Positions 1-12,527 of a stretch of 64,000 nt of DNA are shown here, piece after piece. The notes under the pieces are model-generated. The model was not told the DNA's origin and made no database searches. It was given only the letters and a program-made list of their open reading frames with translations. The stretch's first letter is position 1. Each line of letters starts with the position of its first letter. Source of the stretch: Diphasiastrum complanatum (Eukaryota > Streptophyta > Lycopodiopsida > Lycopodiales > Lycopodiaceae). Location of the stretch: positions 60,469,340-60,533,339 of the forward strand of contig CM055101.1 of the NCBI GenBank assembly GCA_029204225.1, given 5' to 3'. The position numbers were made by a program, and so were the translations under genes.

Positions 1-2721
1 AGTGGTAAGGTTCTGCTTCTGTCTAGGACATATAGAACCTGCGTCGGTTGAGAATTGAAGCAAGCCATCGGTTGAGATGTGATACAGGCTGTCGGTTGTA
101 AATTGAGACAGGCCCATCGGTTGAGAATTGAAGTAGGCCGTTGGTTGAAATATGATACAGGGCCGTCGGTTGAGATCTGAATCTTGCCGTCCATTGAGAT
201 CTGATACAATGTCATCGGTTGAGATATGATGCAATGCCGTCAGTTGAGATTTGATAGTGTGTGTCGGTTGGAGATTCGAAGTTGGGGCTCTGGTTCAAAA
301 TTTCAAGCGTGAGGAATGGGAGGAGTGTGAGCTTGAGTAGAATCAAATCTAGGTCTATTAGTGTGTTTGCAAGAACAAACGAATTTGCGATTCTAACAGC
401 CTGTGGATATGGCTAGGAGATAGCATTGAGGTGGCTTTGTTCAGTTGCGGAAAACTCAGATGTGGTGAAAGAATTGGAGTGTGTGTGCAGTAATCTGAGT
501 GTGGACTTTGTTGTTGTGTTGTTGGATGTAGTATGCATTGGGGTTTCAAGTAGCAACGGTGCCAAATGTTGACTATTCCTCTGCTCCAGAGGACCAATTT
601 TTACTTCGGTTCTTTCTTGCCACTTTTTTAGAACTGTTTTTGCCTGTTATCAGGCTTCATGGCATTCGTTAGATAGTTTCTTCGATTTTACGGTGCCAAC
701 CCCAAGTAGAAGCGGACAAAATTTTGTTGTATTATTTTATTTATGTCCCTGCTGTCAGAGGACTACTCAGGGACGTCACTCTTGAACGCACTTACATTCT
801 ACATAGAGATGCAAGCCAAGAATGCTCATTCACAGGATCAGCATGTAAATAATGAACATTTAGTAGTTTCTACTGCTACTTACACTTAAAACGGATTGAA
901 ATCAGAGCCGACACTACATTAACACTGAGCTACATTTGCATAAAATGATAAACAAGAAACAAGAACTATTCTACAACATGTTAGAAGTCCAAGAATCAAG
1001 AACCAACCGGTCTATTGATTCTTGACATCCCAAGAACATCAAGAACTGGATTGTCAGAGATATGCAAGATTTTCACACACAGATCCAGCCTATTTAGTCT
1101 ACTTGAATGCTGGGCTCCTACATTAATCACAAGAAACATGAAATCTAATCCACTTTACAAAAGCAACAAATCTAACAGCCCACAACCACACACAAAAGGA
1201 GGGAAGGGCAAGATCATTAAATGCATCACTCAAGAAACAAGCATGATCAAGGAGCTCAATGGTTGCACCAAACTCGTTGAAGGCTCTTCTCATTTCAGTC
1301 ATCACAAGTTTTCCAACCATCTAACTCTTATTAACAAAATTTCGTCTATACCAATCAGCAACCACAGATCTTAGTGTACAAACCAGGATTAGGCTAACTT
1401 ATACATACATCTTTGGACATAATGTTAAGATTAAAGCCAAATTATCACAACAACCCTATTTGGGCCATAATAAATTCAATAAATAAGTTTCATTAAGGTT
1501 GAGTCCAAATAAGTGAGTCTCACTCAATAAAGAGTCCAAATAAAAATACTAGCTCAATTCCACTCTAAAAATCACAAATCTTAAAGCTAAATTTCATGCA
1601 ATTAAAGACATATGAAAGACAATTATGACCAACAAAAATAACCATACATAAATGGTTCAATAACAGAAATAGTTCAGAGTACTACATCAGTAAAATGTAC
1701 ATATGTATCACCTAGAATACAAAAACTAGCTAGATCCAGCCGAGTCTTCCTTGTCCTGGCTACAAACATCGGACTTAGGGTGTTGCGACTTATGGGATGG
1801 GGACTTTGGTACCTACATGAAACAAACATGAATTAGTGTTGTGAGAAAGTGGTGAGAGTGAGTGAGAGAGAGACTATATGAGTGAAGTTAATATTATATT
1901 TTGATGCCATACCTCATAAAAAGTAGCATTCAATCGATTCTCACTCCTTCTCTCTTTAATAACTCGAGTAATGATTGGCATACATATGCATACATGTACT
2001 CATCCTTGGTGGGATATCGCTTTACGATGGATTTCTGCCTAAACCAACAAAATTGTGGTTGCAATATACAAGCAGATAATTAGGTAGTGCAAAAAAAATT
2101 AAAAATTTCATTCAACTCAAATTCAACTTATGAGTAGGAGACTTAAGAAATGGGCATGAAAATGTTCCTTGTCGCCATTACCCAAATGAGAAGGCACCGT
2201 AGTCTCCATTCGCACTTTAGCTGCCTCTTGTTGTTGCCTGAATTGATCTAGATTGTCTCAAATTCTTTTTTCACAAACTTCCAGTCTACCCTCCACGTCG
2301 GATAGCTTGGATCTTCCAGCTCTCAGTGCATCTTGGATTTTCGATTTGCGGTGACTCATCATGCCTCCCATGCAGCGCAACATCCATTTGGTGTCAAATT
2401 CTAAATCGGCAAAAGGGGACTGGGAACTCTCTACGCAACTGGTCAATGACATATTTCTTGTTAGATTCGAACTGTTTGTGCCAGTCTTTAAATATATTTT
2501 GGTTAAAGATGACCTGCATGAGCTCCCTCATGCGAGTGATGACATGGGCACCATGATCATCCTCAACTATGCGCCTTTGCATGTCTATGTCATACTACTA
2601 CGACATGACATCAGCTGATGGAGAGGTAGCAAAGAGAGTGGCATCGAGTGGAGGAGAAATAGGTGGAATAGTGGAAGTGCTTGTAATGGGAAATGTCTGG
2701 GGAGGAGTTTGAAGGGGAGAG
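1..2721. repeat. Copy A of a 2.7-kb duplicated segment
   Basis: Positions 1-2721 match 35421-38136 almost base for base. The differences are scattered substitutions and many one-base insertions or deletions, often in homopolymer runs. The match ends sharply at 2721/38136, after which the two copies differ. Copy A begins at the window edge, so its left limit is unknown. The segment holds a 33-bp minisatellite at its left end, an AT-rich middle without a supported gene, and a minus-strand reading frame at its right end. By eye it is part of a larger mobile or recently duplicated unit; no terminal repeats were found. Confidence 0.9.
41..275. repeat. 33-bp minisatellite (copy A)
   Basis: About seven degenerate units share the core GTCGGTTGAGA followed by a variable tail, with a period near 32-33 bp. 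The same array occurs at 35457-35690, and a related one at 34600-34870. Because the period is close to 11 codons, the array stays open in some frames and yields repetitive short ORFs, which I do not regard as genes. Confidence 0.8.
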
Positions 2722-3123
2722 TAACCAACAAGAGGATGCCATGGAGTCCTAATAGGAAAAATGAAGTATAGGGCATTGGGGGTCCTAAGAAAATTAGGTG
2801 TGACAGAGATGCCGGAGTCACAGTATTATGTGACTTGCATGCTGCCTCCTAAGTAAGTGTATCTCAAAGTAAGGAGCCCCTACGAGGAGGCCTGCTATGA
2901 GGGTGTGTTGGACTAGAGGCCACCTCAAGCGTATCATGTTCATGCCACAACCTCCACAACAAGAGACACTGAGGCGGGTTCTCCTATGATCTCCCCTTTC
3001 ATGAGAATGTCGGGAAGAGGAACTAGTAGTGTCATTGGGGGGGGGACCCTCGCCAGAGCAACCCTCATGGGAAGGGGGAAAGCAGTCAGAAGGTGTGGGC
3101 ATTTCTCCCTTCATTTCCATCAT
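2258..3123 (-). pseudogene. Broken unidentified ORF of the duplicated segment (copy A)
   Basis: On the minus strand a reading frame starts near 3123 (MEMKGEMPTPSD), is rich in Ser, Pro and Arg, then shifts frame. It continues as DMQRRIVEDDHG and LRREFPVPF, and after one more frameshift as DLEFDTKWMLRCMGGMM, MSHRKSKIQDALRAG and a short coiled-coil-like tail. Copy B (37632-37997) lacks the last frameshift: copy A has one extra G in the run at about 2415. The stretch of Trp/Phe-spaced helices followed by SHRKSKIQ loosely recalls the accessory domain of plant En/Spm-like transposons, but I could not confirm this. It may instead be a retroelement ORF. Stops, frameshifts and the duplicated context all argue against a working gene. 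Confidence 0.45.
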
Positions 3124-4281
3124 TATTACAAGCTAGCAATGACACAATGTTGATTAGCAAGCAAGAACAATCTAAAACAAAGTGTTTAATGAGCAAATGG
3201 CCTCACATGTGTGAACAAAAGGCTGTTGTACAGACAAAGGCAAAGTACTAATGGTAATTAATGTATTGAACACAAACTTTTTCAACATATGTCTACACAA
3301 GTTTGCATGCAAAATCAACAAAATCTTCAACTCTCCAATTTTCAATGCGTAGACAAAGCTCCAACAAGAGCATACACAAAAGCAATGGAGCTTATACTAG
3401 TTTGAGCCAGTTTTACAAGTGCAAGAGTGCCATATGATAAGTCTTTAATCTACTCCTAAAGTCTACTCCTAATTCAGAGGCATCCAATCAAATTGCACCT
3501 CTCCAAAATTCCTAGACTTAAGGAAATTGATCCTAGCTTAATGAAACTTGCCAAATGGCCTTATCTACTTTGTTATCACATTTGATAGCTTCAAATATAC
3601 AAGCTTTGGTATGAGAGACAAGTTTATCAAGGTTGGCAAATAATAATAATAATCTTAAACCACTCCCAAGTATAATTTGATAGTCTTAAAGATCCAACTA
3701 GAAGGCATTTCAGAAGGAGGGGGGGCGGGTTGGGGGGGGCTGGTTGGGAGGACCCTCACCAGAGCAACCCTCATGGGAAGGGGAAAGCAGTCGGAAAGGT
3801 GTGGGCATTGCTCCCCTTCATTTCCGTCATTATTACAAGCTAGTAATGACACAATGTTGATTAGCAAGCAAGAACAATCTAAAACAAAGTGTTTAATGAC
3901 CAAATTGGCCTCACATGTGTTAACAAAAGGTTGTTGTACAAACAAAGGGCTAAGAGCAAAGTACTAATGGTAATTAATGTATTGAACACAAACTTTTTCA
4001 ATAGATGTCTACACAAGCTTGCATGCAAAATCAATAAATCTTCAACTCTCCAATTTTCAATGCGTAGACAAAACTCCAACAAGAGCATACACAAAAAGCA
4101 ATGGAGCTTATATTAGTTTGAGCCGATTTTACAAGTGCAAGAGTGCATATGATTAGTCTTTAATCTACTCCTTAAGTCTACTCCTAATTTAGAGGCATCC
4201 AATCAAATTGCACCTCTCCAAAATTCCTAGACTTAAGGGAAATGATCCTAACTTAATGAAACTTGCCAAATGGTCTTATCT
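3045..4281. repeat. Tandem duplication of about 0.7 kb
   Basis: The block 3045-3568 is repeated at 3751-4281, an offset of about 706 bp. Both begin with the gaccctc-ccagagcaaccctc stretch and end with aacttgccaaatgg-cttatct. The spacer 3578-3710 belongs to the unit as well, because its second copy is found displaced at 5649-5782. The second unit is therefore split by the sequence 4282-5648. Minus-strand short ORFs in each unit read through the same Ser/Pro-rich region and are not supported as genes. Confidence 0.85.
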
Positions 4282-4336
4282 GCTCATGCGATCTGGTAAA
4301 CTTGCCAAATGGCCTTATCTGCTCATGAGATCTGGT
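4259..4336. repeat. 39-bp direct repeat, two copies
   Basis: Two adjacent 39-bp copies start at 4259 and 4298 and share aacttgccaaatgg, cttatctgctcatg and gatctggta. They lie at the left edge of the family-Y insertion and may be a duplication linked to that insertion or a replication slip. Confidence 0.85.
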
Positions 4337-5648
4337 ACTAGTTGTTGGATTTATCTCCTCTACTCTCCTAAATCCTATTTTAATCTGCCTCAATTCATGC
4401 TGCATTATTACTCATGTTGTCGCACAGTTTGCATATTTACATGTAAAATCAAAAAGGCGAAAAACACGACTGTCTGCATAAATACAAGTAAATTTCCACA
4501 GGCGAAAAAGGCAAAAATGCGACACTGTGTTTTTACACGTGATTTGTGACAAGTGAAAAAGATGACACTGCCTTACAAAATGCTGAAGGTGCCCTAGGAA
4601 AAGCGAAGACACCCTGTACATCAAATCCTAAGGCATTTGGTCAGAGTGTCGCATTTTTTTGCATCTTCACCAACGTTCATTTCAGCAAAGGCTGACGTCG
4701 TGGCCTTTTTACGCTCATCCCATGCAACTGTGCTAACAGATTTGACAATGACAGCAGCCACCCCATGATCTCCTACAGACAGCACAACCACTTTGTACTT
4801 TCTTCATTTGCACCCTGTAAAATTGTGTATATATTGAATACCATTTGCATATTCAGTGTGTGTGAAAATAATAGCATCAGAAACTTATCAAAGATAGACA
4901 AAGTAGATGCCTTGCGCATTGATTCTTTTGTATTGTCAGTAACAGGTTATTTTTTTACAGATTGAATTAGCTTTGTAGAGGACGTGGTTTCATCCGCTAT
5001 TGTCTTGTGCTCCACAGCATTATTGACATGTATATTTTGCTATACTTAATCTAATAGCAGATCTGTCTCGTGCTGCGTTCAAATTTGTGTCAATATTGCT
5101 ATGCTTTTCTATATTATGTCTAACTCTCTTATTGCTCAATCTGGTAATCTGTCCTTAGAGAATTATTATTAGGCTAGTTGTTGGCAACTAGTATTTAGTC
5201 TTGTCTTTTGCGACTAATTAGCTATTGATTATCAGTCGAGTTCAGTCTAGCTCTTCACAAATCATTCGCGACTATTAATTTTTCTAGCTGTTCGTGACAA
5301 ATTATTCTTCTGATGTTTTGCTACGTAATGTTTGGCTACGTAATCAGATCGACCGTGATTTCTATCACTAACGTTCTGTTCATTTTTTATAGGCGTAGTC
5401 ATGCTTAGGGAAAGAGTAATATAGCTCATTCCGCTACGCACGAACACTTTCCGTTCGAGTTCGTTTCTCGTTCGAGTTTCGAGTTCGCTTCTTTTCATGT
5501 TCATTTTCTTTTCGAGCTATTTTAGTTTCTCAAACTCACACACCCTCTTTCCTCCAACACTAGCCTACCTAGTCCTATCGTTCACACATGGGAACAAGCT
5601 CCACACGTGTGAAATCATAGTTTAATCAAGCTATTATTTGCAATTTTT
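4282..5648 (+). mobile_element. Family-Y insertion, copy 1 (unclassified)
   Basis: This 1.37-kb stretch interrupts the second unit of the 0.7-kb tandem duplication, so it arrived later. It contains degenerate repeats of GCGACACTGT and TTTTTACACGT (about 4440-4660). It also holds a block around 5320-5440 (gtttggctacgtaatc, then ttttttataggc) that reappears in reverse orientation at about 13020-13140. The order of shared blocks is inverted there, consistent with a second, reversed copy at 12990-14060. No ORF resembles a transposase or RT and I saw no clean terminal inverted repeat. It may be a non-autonomous element or an LTR-like piece. Confidence 0.5.
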
Positions 5649-5782
5649 CACATTTGACAGCTTGAAATAGACAAGCTTTGATATGAGAGACAAGTTTATC
5701 AAGTCTGACAAATAATAGTAATAATCTTAAACCACTCCCAAGTATATTTGATAGTCATTAAGGTCCAAGTAGAAGGCATTTG
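5649..5782. repeat. Displaced tail of the 0.7-kb tandem unit
   Basis: This segment matches 3578-3710 (shared gagagacaagtttatcaag and aatcttaaaccactcccaag). It completes the second tandem unit on the far side of the 4282-5648 insertion. Confidence 0.85.
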
Positions 5783-8578
5783 AGTAGACTATTAATATAT
5801 GATTATCCCTTCAAATAAAGTCCATATGATAGATTTCTCAAAATGTTTCAAATTTTATAGTTATTAAACAGAATGAGCTCTCTCTTACTCTAACAAAACT
5901 ATTGTCGATCATTTCATTATTGTTTTATCCCTCCTCTCTAAATCACCATGGTAAACAACGTCATTCAAGAGAAGAGACAACCCACAATCAAAACTAAGAG
6001 AGTTAGTAAGGCCTTTAAAAGTGACAACTAGATTAGAATCAATTGTTTATTTCAAATTCAATCTAAAACTACAAATCCAATGCAAAAATAATCACAAATC
6101 TTCCAATTTTATGTCGAGAAATCACTTAAGCGATTGAAAATCCTAACTTCCCATAATCTATGTAACTTCTTGTTGAAGATCTCATACTCTCAATGATCAT
6201 GTTTATAGATTGGTATCATTGTGTGAGAGAGCCTCATTTGTGACAATTTCATCAAATTTTCCATCGTTATTTGGATTTAAAAATAAATAACCAACAAAAC
6301 TGATCGATGTGAAAAAAACAACAATATTAGCATTGCTTTCTAAATGTTTTTTTGGATCTATGTGCAGTGCTCACAATGTTTACTTCCATGTCTCCTAAGA
6401 CAACCTTATATCTTTTACTACTATTCTCCAATATCATTCTCAAAATTTCTTGTTCTTCCTCCTACTTGTGGCCTCAAGAATATGATAAACATTTGTTTTT
6501 CAATTTTCCAAGTTGTAATTACATAGTTATCTATGCTTTGTATTTTGCTAATCTATTGAAATCATCATAAACAATAATCTCTTACCTATCATACGATATG
6601 CAAAATGAGCTAAGCATGCATTTTTTGGGACTAGATCCTGTCATCAGCTCATAAAGTAGATTCTAGAGGAAAAAATTGTATATATTAGGAAATGTTCATT
6701 ATGATAAAATTGATCATTTGTCATAAAAAGTTACGCATACATCAATGAAAATGGTACTAGACTTCTTAATTATTGGCAAATAAACATGCGAATTTTTTAC
6801 TCATACTATATCACATCGGCTCTTATTTTCACAAGGTTGAATATAAGATTTTATGATCTACTTGCAATAATAATCATGGTACGCCATACTTCACTTTGAG
6901 CTACACCTTATTAGCCATCTTGTCCTATCAATTGTATATTTTATATCAAGATAAATAGATATCTACTTATTTTCCATGTTTGACTAAGTGATAAATAGCA
7001 CATGAGATTTTTTTACATTTATTCAATGGCCAATACTAACCAAAAGAATCATAGTTCATGAAGTCAAGTTGAATCATGTTAGGAAATTGGAGTGCACGTA
7101 AGTTTTTCAATTCATGAAAATGTGTCAAAGAAGACCATTTGCTAATATATATAGTTGTTAGATCAGTCTTAAATTGTATTAAGTTTATAATAATAGATGA
7201 GTTTCATTATCATTCTAGTACTACTTTGTAGGTTGTTAAAGTGCCACATTTTTTAATCTAGTGTACTTAATAAGGAGTGTTGTTTGAGTACATTCAATAT
7301 AATAACATTCACAATCTCGTCCAAAATGAATTGTTTATAATGTTGGCATGAGTTAGTAGCTTATGTTCACCTACTATCTCAAATTTTTTATTTGAAATTC
7401 ATAAATAAGAAATTAAGATGTTGTGGCACAACTAAGCACATCGTCTCTCTCAATTGTAGTATAAATAAAAGACACTAGGCATAATTTCTTCTAAGTGTAT
7501 TTAATGTCTACGTATTGTTTTTAAGTATTTGATATTATTTTCTAATGAAAAACTATTGTGATCTCCAACTTGATGTCTCAAGATAAAAATATAATAATTT
7601 ATTGGTACTTAGCATCTATCATGATAAAAAAAAAAAATGGCCAAAATGCCCAATATGTTATACACAAGACAAAATTTACAACATACAATGGTACAAGACC
7701 TAATATTAAAACCACATACATGGAAAAATAGTTACATTCTTATATATGTCTAAATATGCATTAGTGTAACCTACAATTGACAATATGCCTCGGTGTGCAA
7801 AAAGTACAAAAAGGACCAAGAGTGGATCCTAATCTGATCCTCAAAAGAGATTGGTTGTCAGATTACTTGATCTATCAATCTACTTGAGGTTAAGATCAAT
7901 CTAGATCAATTCTAGGCACAAAATCCTAACAAGAACAATCATTAATTGAAGGTAGGTGTACCTTCTGGTTTCCCACGTGTGAAACCCTGTTTGAGTACGG
8001 ACTCCAACCTGAAAATCAAGTACACATTGATAGCACCTCAAAACAATCAAACAAATGTAGACAAATGGAGAGAATCACTCAAAATTGCTTCCAAAACCAA
8101 GAGTGGTGTCTCACATTGATAATGGCCAAATAAGCCTCTATATATACACTTTTGGAGCTCGAGGTACTGATCATGCATCAGATCTCACACATGTGAGGAT
8201 GTCTTGTCACCATCATGCAATTTGGCACTTGGATCAAAACAGCTCACAGATTTTTTTTGAACACATCCATCTGCAACATATTCAATCCATTTTAAGTCTA
8301 TTTGATTTTTGGTCTATTTTCCTACTATATGGAGATCTTCATGGAAATCTTCTAGAAGCAAAAACTTGCCTACTTCAGCTATTTCCACACGTGTGAGCTG
8401 TCCTCTACACATGGGATGTGACACCTATTCAAAATATTTGGCTCAGAGCCAACAAAATGGATTCAATTCGACAGCTTTGGATTTGTAATGAGGCCATAAT
8501 TTTTTTGGATGACACATCCTCAATCATGACTACTTAACCAAGGCAATCAAGCTGATCAAACAAGCGTCTTCATTTTTT
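5783..8578. other. AT-rich stretch without a recognised gene
   Basis: I see no ORF with a recognisable domain, no LTR pair and no RNA gene here. Local features are palindromic CACGTGTG-type motifs near 7972 and 8386 and an A-run at 7627. The short ORFs at 6344-6570 and 8085-8396 lack any family signature. Confidence 0.6.
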
Positions 8579-8605
8579 AGGACAAAAATGTTTAAGTAGG
8601 GGGAG

Positions 8606-9302
8606 TGTCATGTACTTTTAGTACATCAGTGCTTTTCAAGGTAATATCATATCAATTGTAAGCTTTGTAGGCCCAAACGGAGCTATTAGCCTCAAGAACA
8701 AGGCGGTTCCCTCTTTAGGCCTTCAAAGTAACTAATAAGGATAATAGGCCAATAAGGGCCCAATGTAGTCTAAATAACACTTAACAAGGACAAAAATGTC
8801 TAAGTAGGGGGAGTGTCATGTACTTTTAGTACATCAGTGCTTTTCAAGGCAATATAATATCCATTGTAAGCTTTGCAGGACCAAACGGAGCTATTAGCCT
8901 CAAGAATAAGGCGGTTCCCTCTTTAGGCCCTTCAAAGTAACTAATAAGGATAATAGGCCAATAAGGGCCCAATGTAGTCTAAATAACACTTAACAAGGGA
9001 TAACTATCCCTCAAGATAATTAAGTTAAGTTAAGTTAAGTAAGAGCATTGTCTATAACTAGGCAAGAGACATCATTTTGTGAATCTTTTGGCTCATTTGC
9101 AAGTGAGAGCTTCTAGCTTCCTTGTGAATGCAAGCCATAGAGATCTCCATTGCTAGGTCTCATGTGTAACTGATATTTGCATTGCAATTTACAATTGTCT
9201 CCACATGCCTGAGTTAGCCATTTACTATTCAATAATCACAATTGACAACTGACATTGGGCAATGTGATTCAAAGTACATGTGATATTATGTTGTTCCTAA
9301 CA
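8606..9302 (+). repeat. LTR-like repeat with duplicated polypurine tract
   Basis: A polypurine tract (aagtagggggag) ends at 8605 and is followed by TGTCATGTACTTTTAGTACA, as expected for the start of a plus-strand LTR. A 208-bp tandem duplication (about 8580-8787 and 8788-8997) copies the tract together with the LTR start, so the TGTCATG also occurs at 8814. A plausible LTR end, cctaaca, lies at 9302. The block 9165-9290 matches the reverse complement of about 54130-54250, which shows that the repeat is dispersed. No internal retroelement proteins adjoin it, so it is a solo or orphan LTR if the reading is right. Confidence 0.6.
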
Positions 9303-10255
9303 CTGGCCCAAAACAAACATGTCATCTTTGAGAGAATCACCATGATGACTTAGAAACCAAGATGCATCTCTAAAAGAAAACGAAGATGCAACATGATGAC
9401 TTAGACGTTATCCCTATCGCAACATAATTAAAAAAGAACATGATTTACGTCAAAATATTGTTGTAGGGATATAATGTCCTGCTAGGCTATTAGTTGTTAC
9501 CAAGCACGTGTTGATGGTATCTATTATCTCAATTACCAAATCAAACCCAAAAAAAAATGGATTTTCTATCAATGAGCAATAAGATAGTTAACTTGCGAAT
9601 TGTTTATAGTTCTTTTAAGAGAAAAGAAAATAGATCCTTTATCGATGAGCAATAAGACTAAAGGAAACTGTAAATAATTTGTAGTTCATGTTGGAAGTAT
9701 ATGAACACGAGACCATCAGCAGCTCTGACTCATCCGTGGGTGTGTGAGACGCAAGGACGCTGTTCACCAGCTGCAGCAGCATCAGCGATGGGTTGGCTTC
9801 GAGAGCGACTCTGCCTAGAGGAAACCAGCTGGAAATTCTGGGCTGTTTGAGGCTGAGCTGATCAGTCGATGCTTAGCTATGGCGTGGTGGCTGGAATCTC
9901 CACCCATTAACTACAGTCCGTGCAGCGTTCTTCGCTGGATCCCATCTGCCATATTCGCTATTTTGCGTTCACCTATACGCGCTGTTCGTACGAGCTTTGC
10001 CTATACTTCATCACTTGCAGGATAGTATATATACACGTTACGTCTCATCCGCTGATCACACCCATAGTTAATGTGAAAGAATCCTTTGAGGTGAATTGAA
10101 TGGTCATCTGTTGATTCCGTTTGTGTCATGCTCTCAGAGTTCGTCCTTCCCCCGAGCGTGAGGCTTTGAAGCTGCTCAAGTCTTCTGGGAATTTTGACCT
10201 GCAATAAGTATTCACAGAGAAGTTAGAAGTTCGTTAGCGCGCTGTCTTGAAAAAC
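9303..10255 (+). promoter_or_regulatory. Upstream region of the XTH gene
   Basis: The stretch 9690-9990 is clearly richer in GC than the DNA before it. A TATA-like string, tatatatac, lies at 10026-10034, about 225 bp before the start codon, which would give a leader of roughly 195 bp. This is position and motif only; no transcription start can be fixed from the sequence. Confidence 0.35.
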
Positions 10256-11490
10256 ATGGCTGGTGTTATCCTTGTTACCGCGATCTGCATTGTCGGGATT
10301 GCATTGGGAATAGGCTGTGTGCCATCTTTCGCTCAATCGGTAGCTTTTGATCAGAACTACATTGTCATAGGAGGAACTGATGATCACGTCAAAAAACTAG
10401 AGGGTGGACTGACCGTGCAGCTTATTCTTGATCAGACTTCCGGTATTGATTTTGTCTCTCTTCTTCTTCTTCTTCTTCTTCTTCTTCTTCTCTCTCTCTC
10501 TCTCTCTCCCTCTCTCTCTCTCTCTCATATTTTGTTCTTTTGTCGCAGCCTCTGGATTTGCATCGAAAAATAGATACCTATTCGGTCACATCACCATGAA
10601 AATCAAGCTGGTACCAGACGACTCAGCGGGCACTGTCACTGCTTTCTACGTAAGCTGCTGCTCTAGCCAATGTACTTCAGTTATCAGCTGCATTTCTGAT
10701 CATTGTATCTCGACTTACGAACATTTTTTACATGAGAAATTTTTATCTTTGAGTACACAGGCATCCTCTGAATCATCAAACCATGACGAGCTCGACTTTG
10801 AATTCCTGGGGAACTCCTCGGGACAGCCTTATATGCTTCAAACAAATGTTTTTGCCAATGGCATTGGCAATAAGGAGCAGCGGATCTACTTATGGTTCGA
10901 CCCAACTGCAGATTTTCACACCTACGCTTTTCTCTGGAACCAGCAGCAAGTGATGTATGTTATTTCAATCTATCATGCTTACTTTCCGAGTATATTTCTA
11001 TTTCCTAGATACAATCACAGTATTTCTTGAACAGAGTTCATGTAACCATTTGCTATAAATATCAGAAACCAGCTGATCTAATTAAAGCACTGAATGCAGA
11101 TTTCAAGTGGATGATGTCCCAGTTCGAGTGTTTAAAAACAACGAGGCCCAAGGGTTGGCCTATCCGTCCAGTCAAGCCATGAGAATCTACTCTACTTTGT
11201 GGAACGGGGACAGCTGGGCCACTCGAGGCGGGGCTGTGAAGCTAAACTGGACCCACGCACCGTTCATTGCAACCTACCAAGATTTTAGCGTTGATGCATG
11301 CCAGTGGAGTGACTCTGGTAGTTCAGCATGTGCAACATCCAATAGCTGGTGGAATCAAGTGAACTTCCAGACATTGGACTCCAAGTCACAAAGCCAACTG
11401 AAGTGGGTGCAGCAGAAGTATATGGTCTACGACTACTGTACAGACACTGAGAGATTCTCAGCCGCTCCTACAGAATGTACTCTAAGATAA
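10256..11490 (+). CDS. XTH: Xyloglucan endotransglucosylase/hydrolase (XTH, GH16)
   Basis: Secreted cell-wall enzyme of family GH16 that cuts and rejoins xyloglucan chains. Four exons fit GT-AG rules and keep frame: 10256-10442, 10549-10649, 10761-10954 and 11100-11490, giving 290 residues, the usual XTH length. Residues 1 to about 28 ([14 protein letters not shown]...) form a signal peptide. Exon 3 carries the catalytic motif DELDFEFLG, with its Glu nucleophile and Glu acid/base, followed directly by NSS, the typical N-glycosylation position. [11 protein letters not shown] and the C-terminal XTH region with four Cys (CQWSD, SACA, YDYC, PTEC) are present. The ATG at 10256 is preferred over the in-frame TTG upstream because it starts the signal peptide. 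Intron 1 (10443-10548) is mostly a CTT/CT microsatellite. No disabling lesion was seen. The paralogue number cannot be assigned. Confidence 0.95.
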
Positions 11491-11778
11491 TAAGATCGTA
11501 ACCGTGAGCAAAGATTCTTCCAGATGTTGCTCAAAACTGTTTGCTACTTCCAAGAGCTGAATACACAGATAACAGAAGTTATCAGCAATGCACAGAAGCT
11601 GAATATACCGAATACCGAAGTATGATACCAGCACTGAATACTACTATTCTCTGGGGTCTATATTACTGTGTGCATGATTCAAGATAATCAGAGATTGGTT
11701 GATTTGATATAGGAGTTCCGAGTAGTCATCTTTGAACTGAGAGCGAGCTATACACTACGATTCTTTGAACTCCAAATG

Positions 11779-11784
11779 AATAAA
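11779..11784 (+). terminator. Putative polyadenylation signal of XTH
   Basis: AATAAA lies 289 bp after the XTH stop codon, a normal distance for a plant 3' UTR, and just before the repeat that starts at 11803. Confidence 0.45.
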
Positions 11785-11802
11785 GGGTGTGATTTTTATG
11801 CA

Positions 11803-12527
11803 CAAGTCTGAAAATGCAGCTCATTGTGCTTGCTTGGAGGGGGGGCCCTTATCCACATGAAAACTTGTATTATTAATATTTCAAGCTTCTTCTTTTTTAT
11901 ACTCACAATCTCAAAGTGTGTGTAAAAAAAGATAAAAAGATTCACACATTGCATATTAAAAAACTTCATTGAAAACAAATCAACGGAATTGGTGGCATCA
12001 ATTCCTTAAAACAAAGGAGCAAAAACCCAATTTTATATGGTCTTATAATTACATTGAGGCCATTTGCGCACTCTTCTTATGAAATAAAGAATAAAGAGGA
12101 AAGGATTTTCTGAAATCTTTTGAATGAGATGAGAATCCATTTTCCGAAGAAAACGTGCCCCCCCAATAGATTTTACCTATCAAATAAGCCAAGTCTGAAA
12201 ATGCAGCTCATTTGATTCTCATCTCTTACTTATTTTTTGCTGTTTTAGTGTATAAAATGCACTGCTGGGTGGAATCCAACTCCAGAGCTTCACCTGACAA
12301 GGCCCTTGTGCTTGCTTGGAGGGGGGGCCCTTATCCACATGAAAACTTGTATTATTAATATTTCAAGCTTCTTCTTTTTTTATACTCACAATCTCAAAGT
12401 GTGTGCAAAAAAAGATAAAAAGATTCACACATTGCATATTCAAAAACTTCATTTCAAACAAATCAACGGAATTGGTGGCATCAATTCCTTAAAACAAAGG
12501 AGCAAAAACCCAATTTTATATGGTCTT
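11803..12527. repeat. Pair of direct repeats after XTH
   Basis: A 22-bp block (aagtctgaaaatgcagctca) at 11803 and a 220-bp block (11825-12047, starting near gtgcttgcttgga) are contiguous in the first copy. In the second copy they lie at 12190-12211 and 12306-12527, separated by about 94 bp. Identity is high. The extra 94 bp in the second copy contains a tgggtggaatcc stretch that is also seen, diverged, near 25850. No ORF is convincing. This could be a pair of related insertions or a duplication with later indels. Confidence 0.8.
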
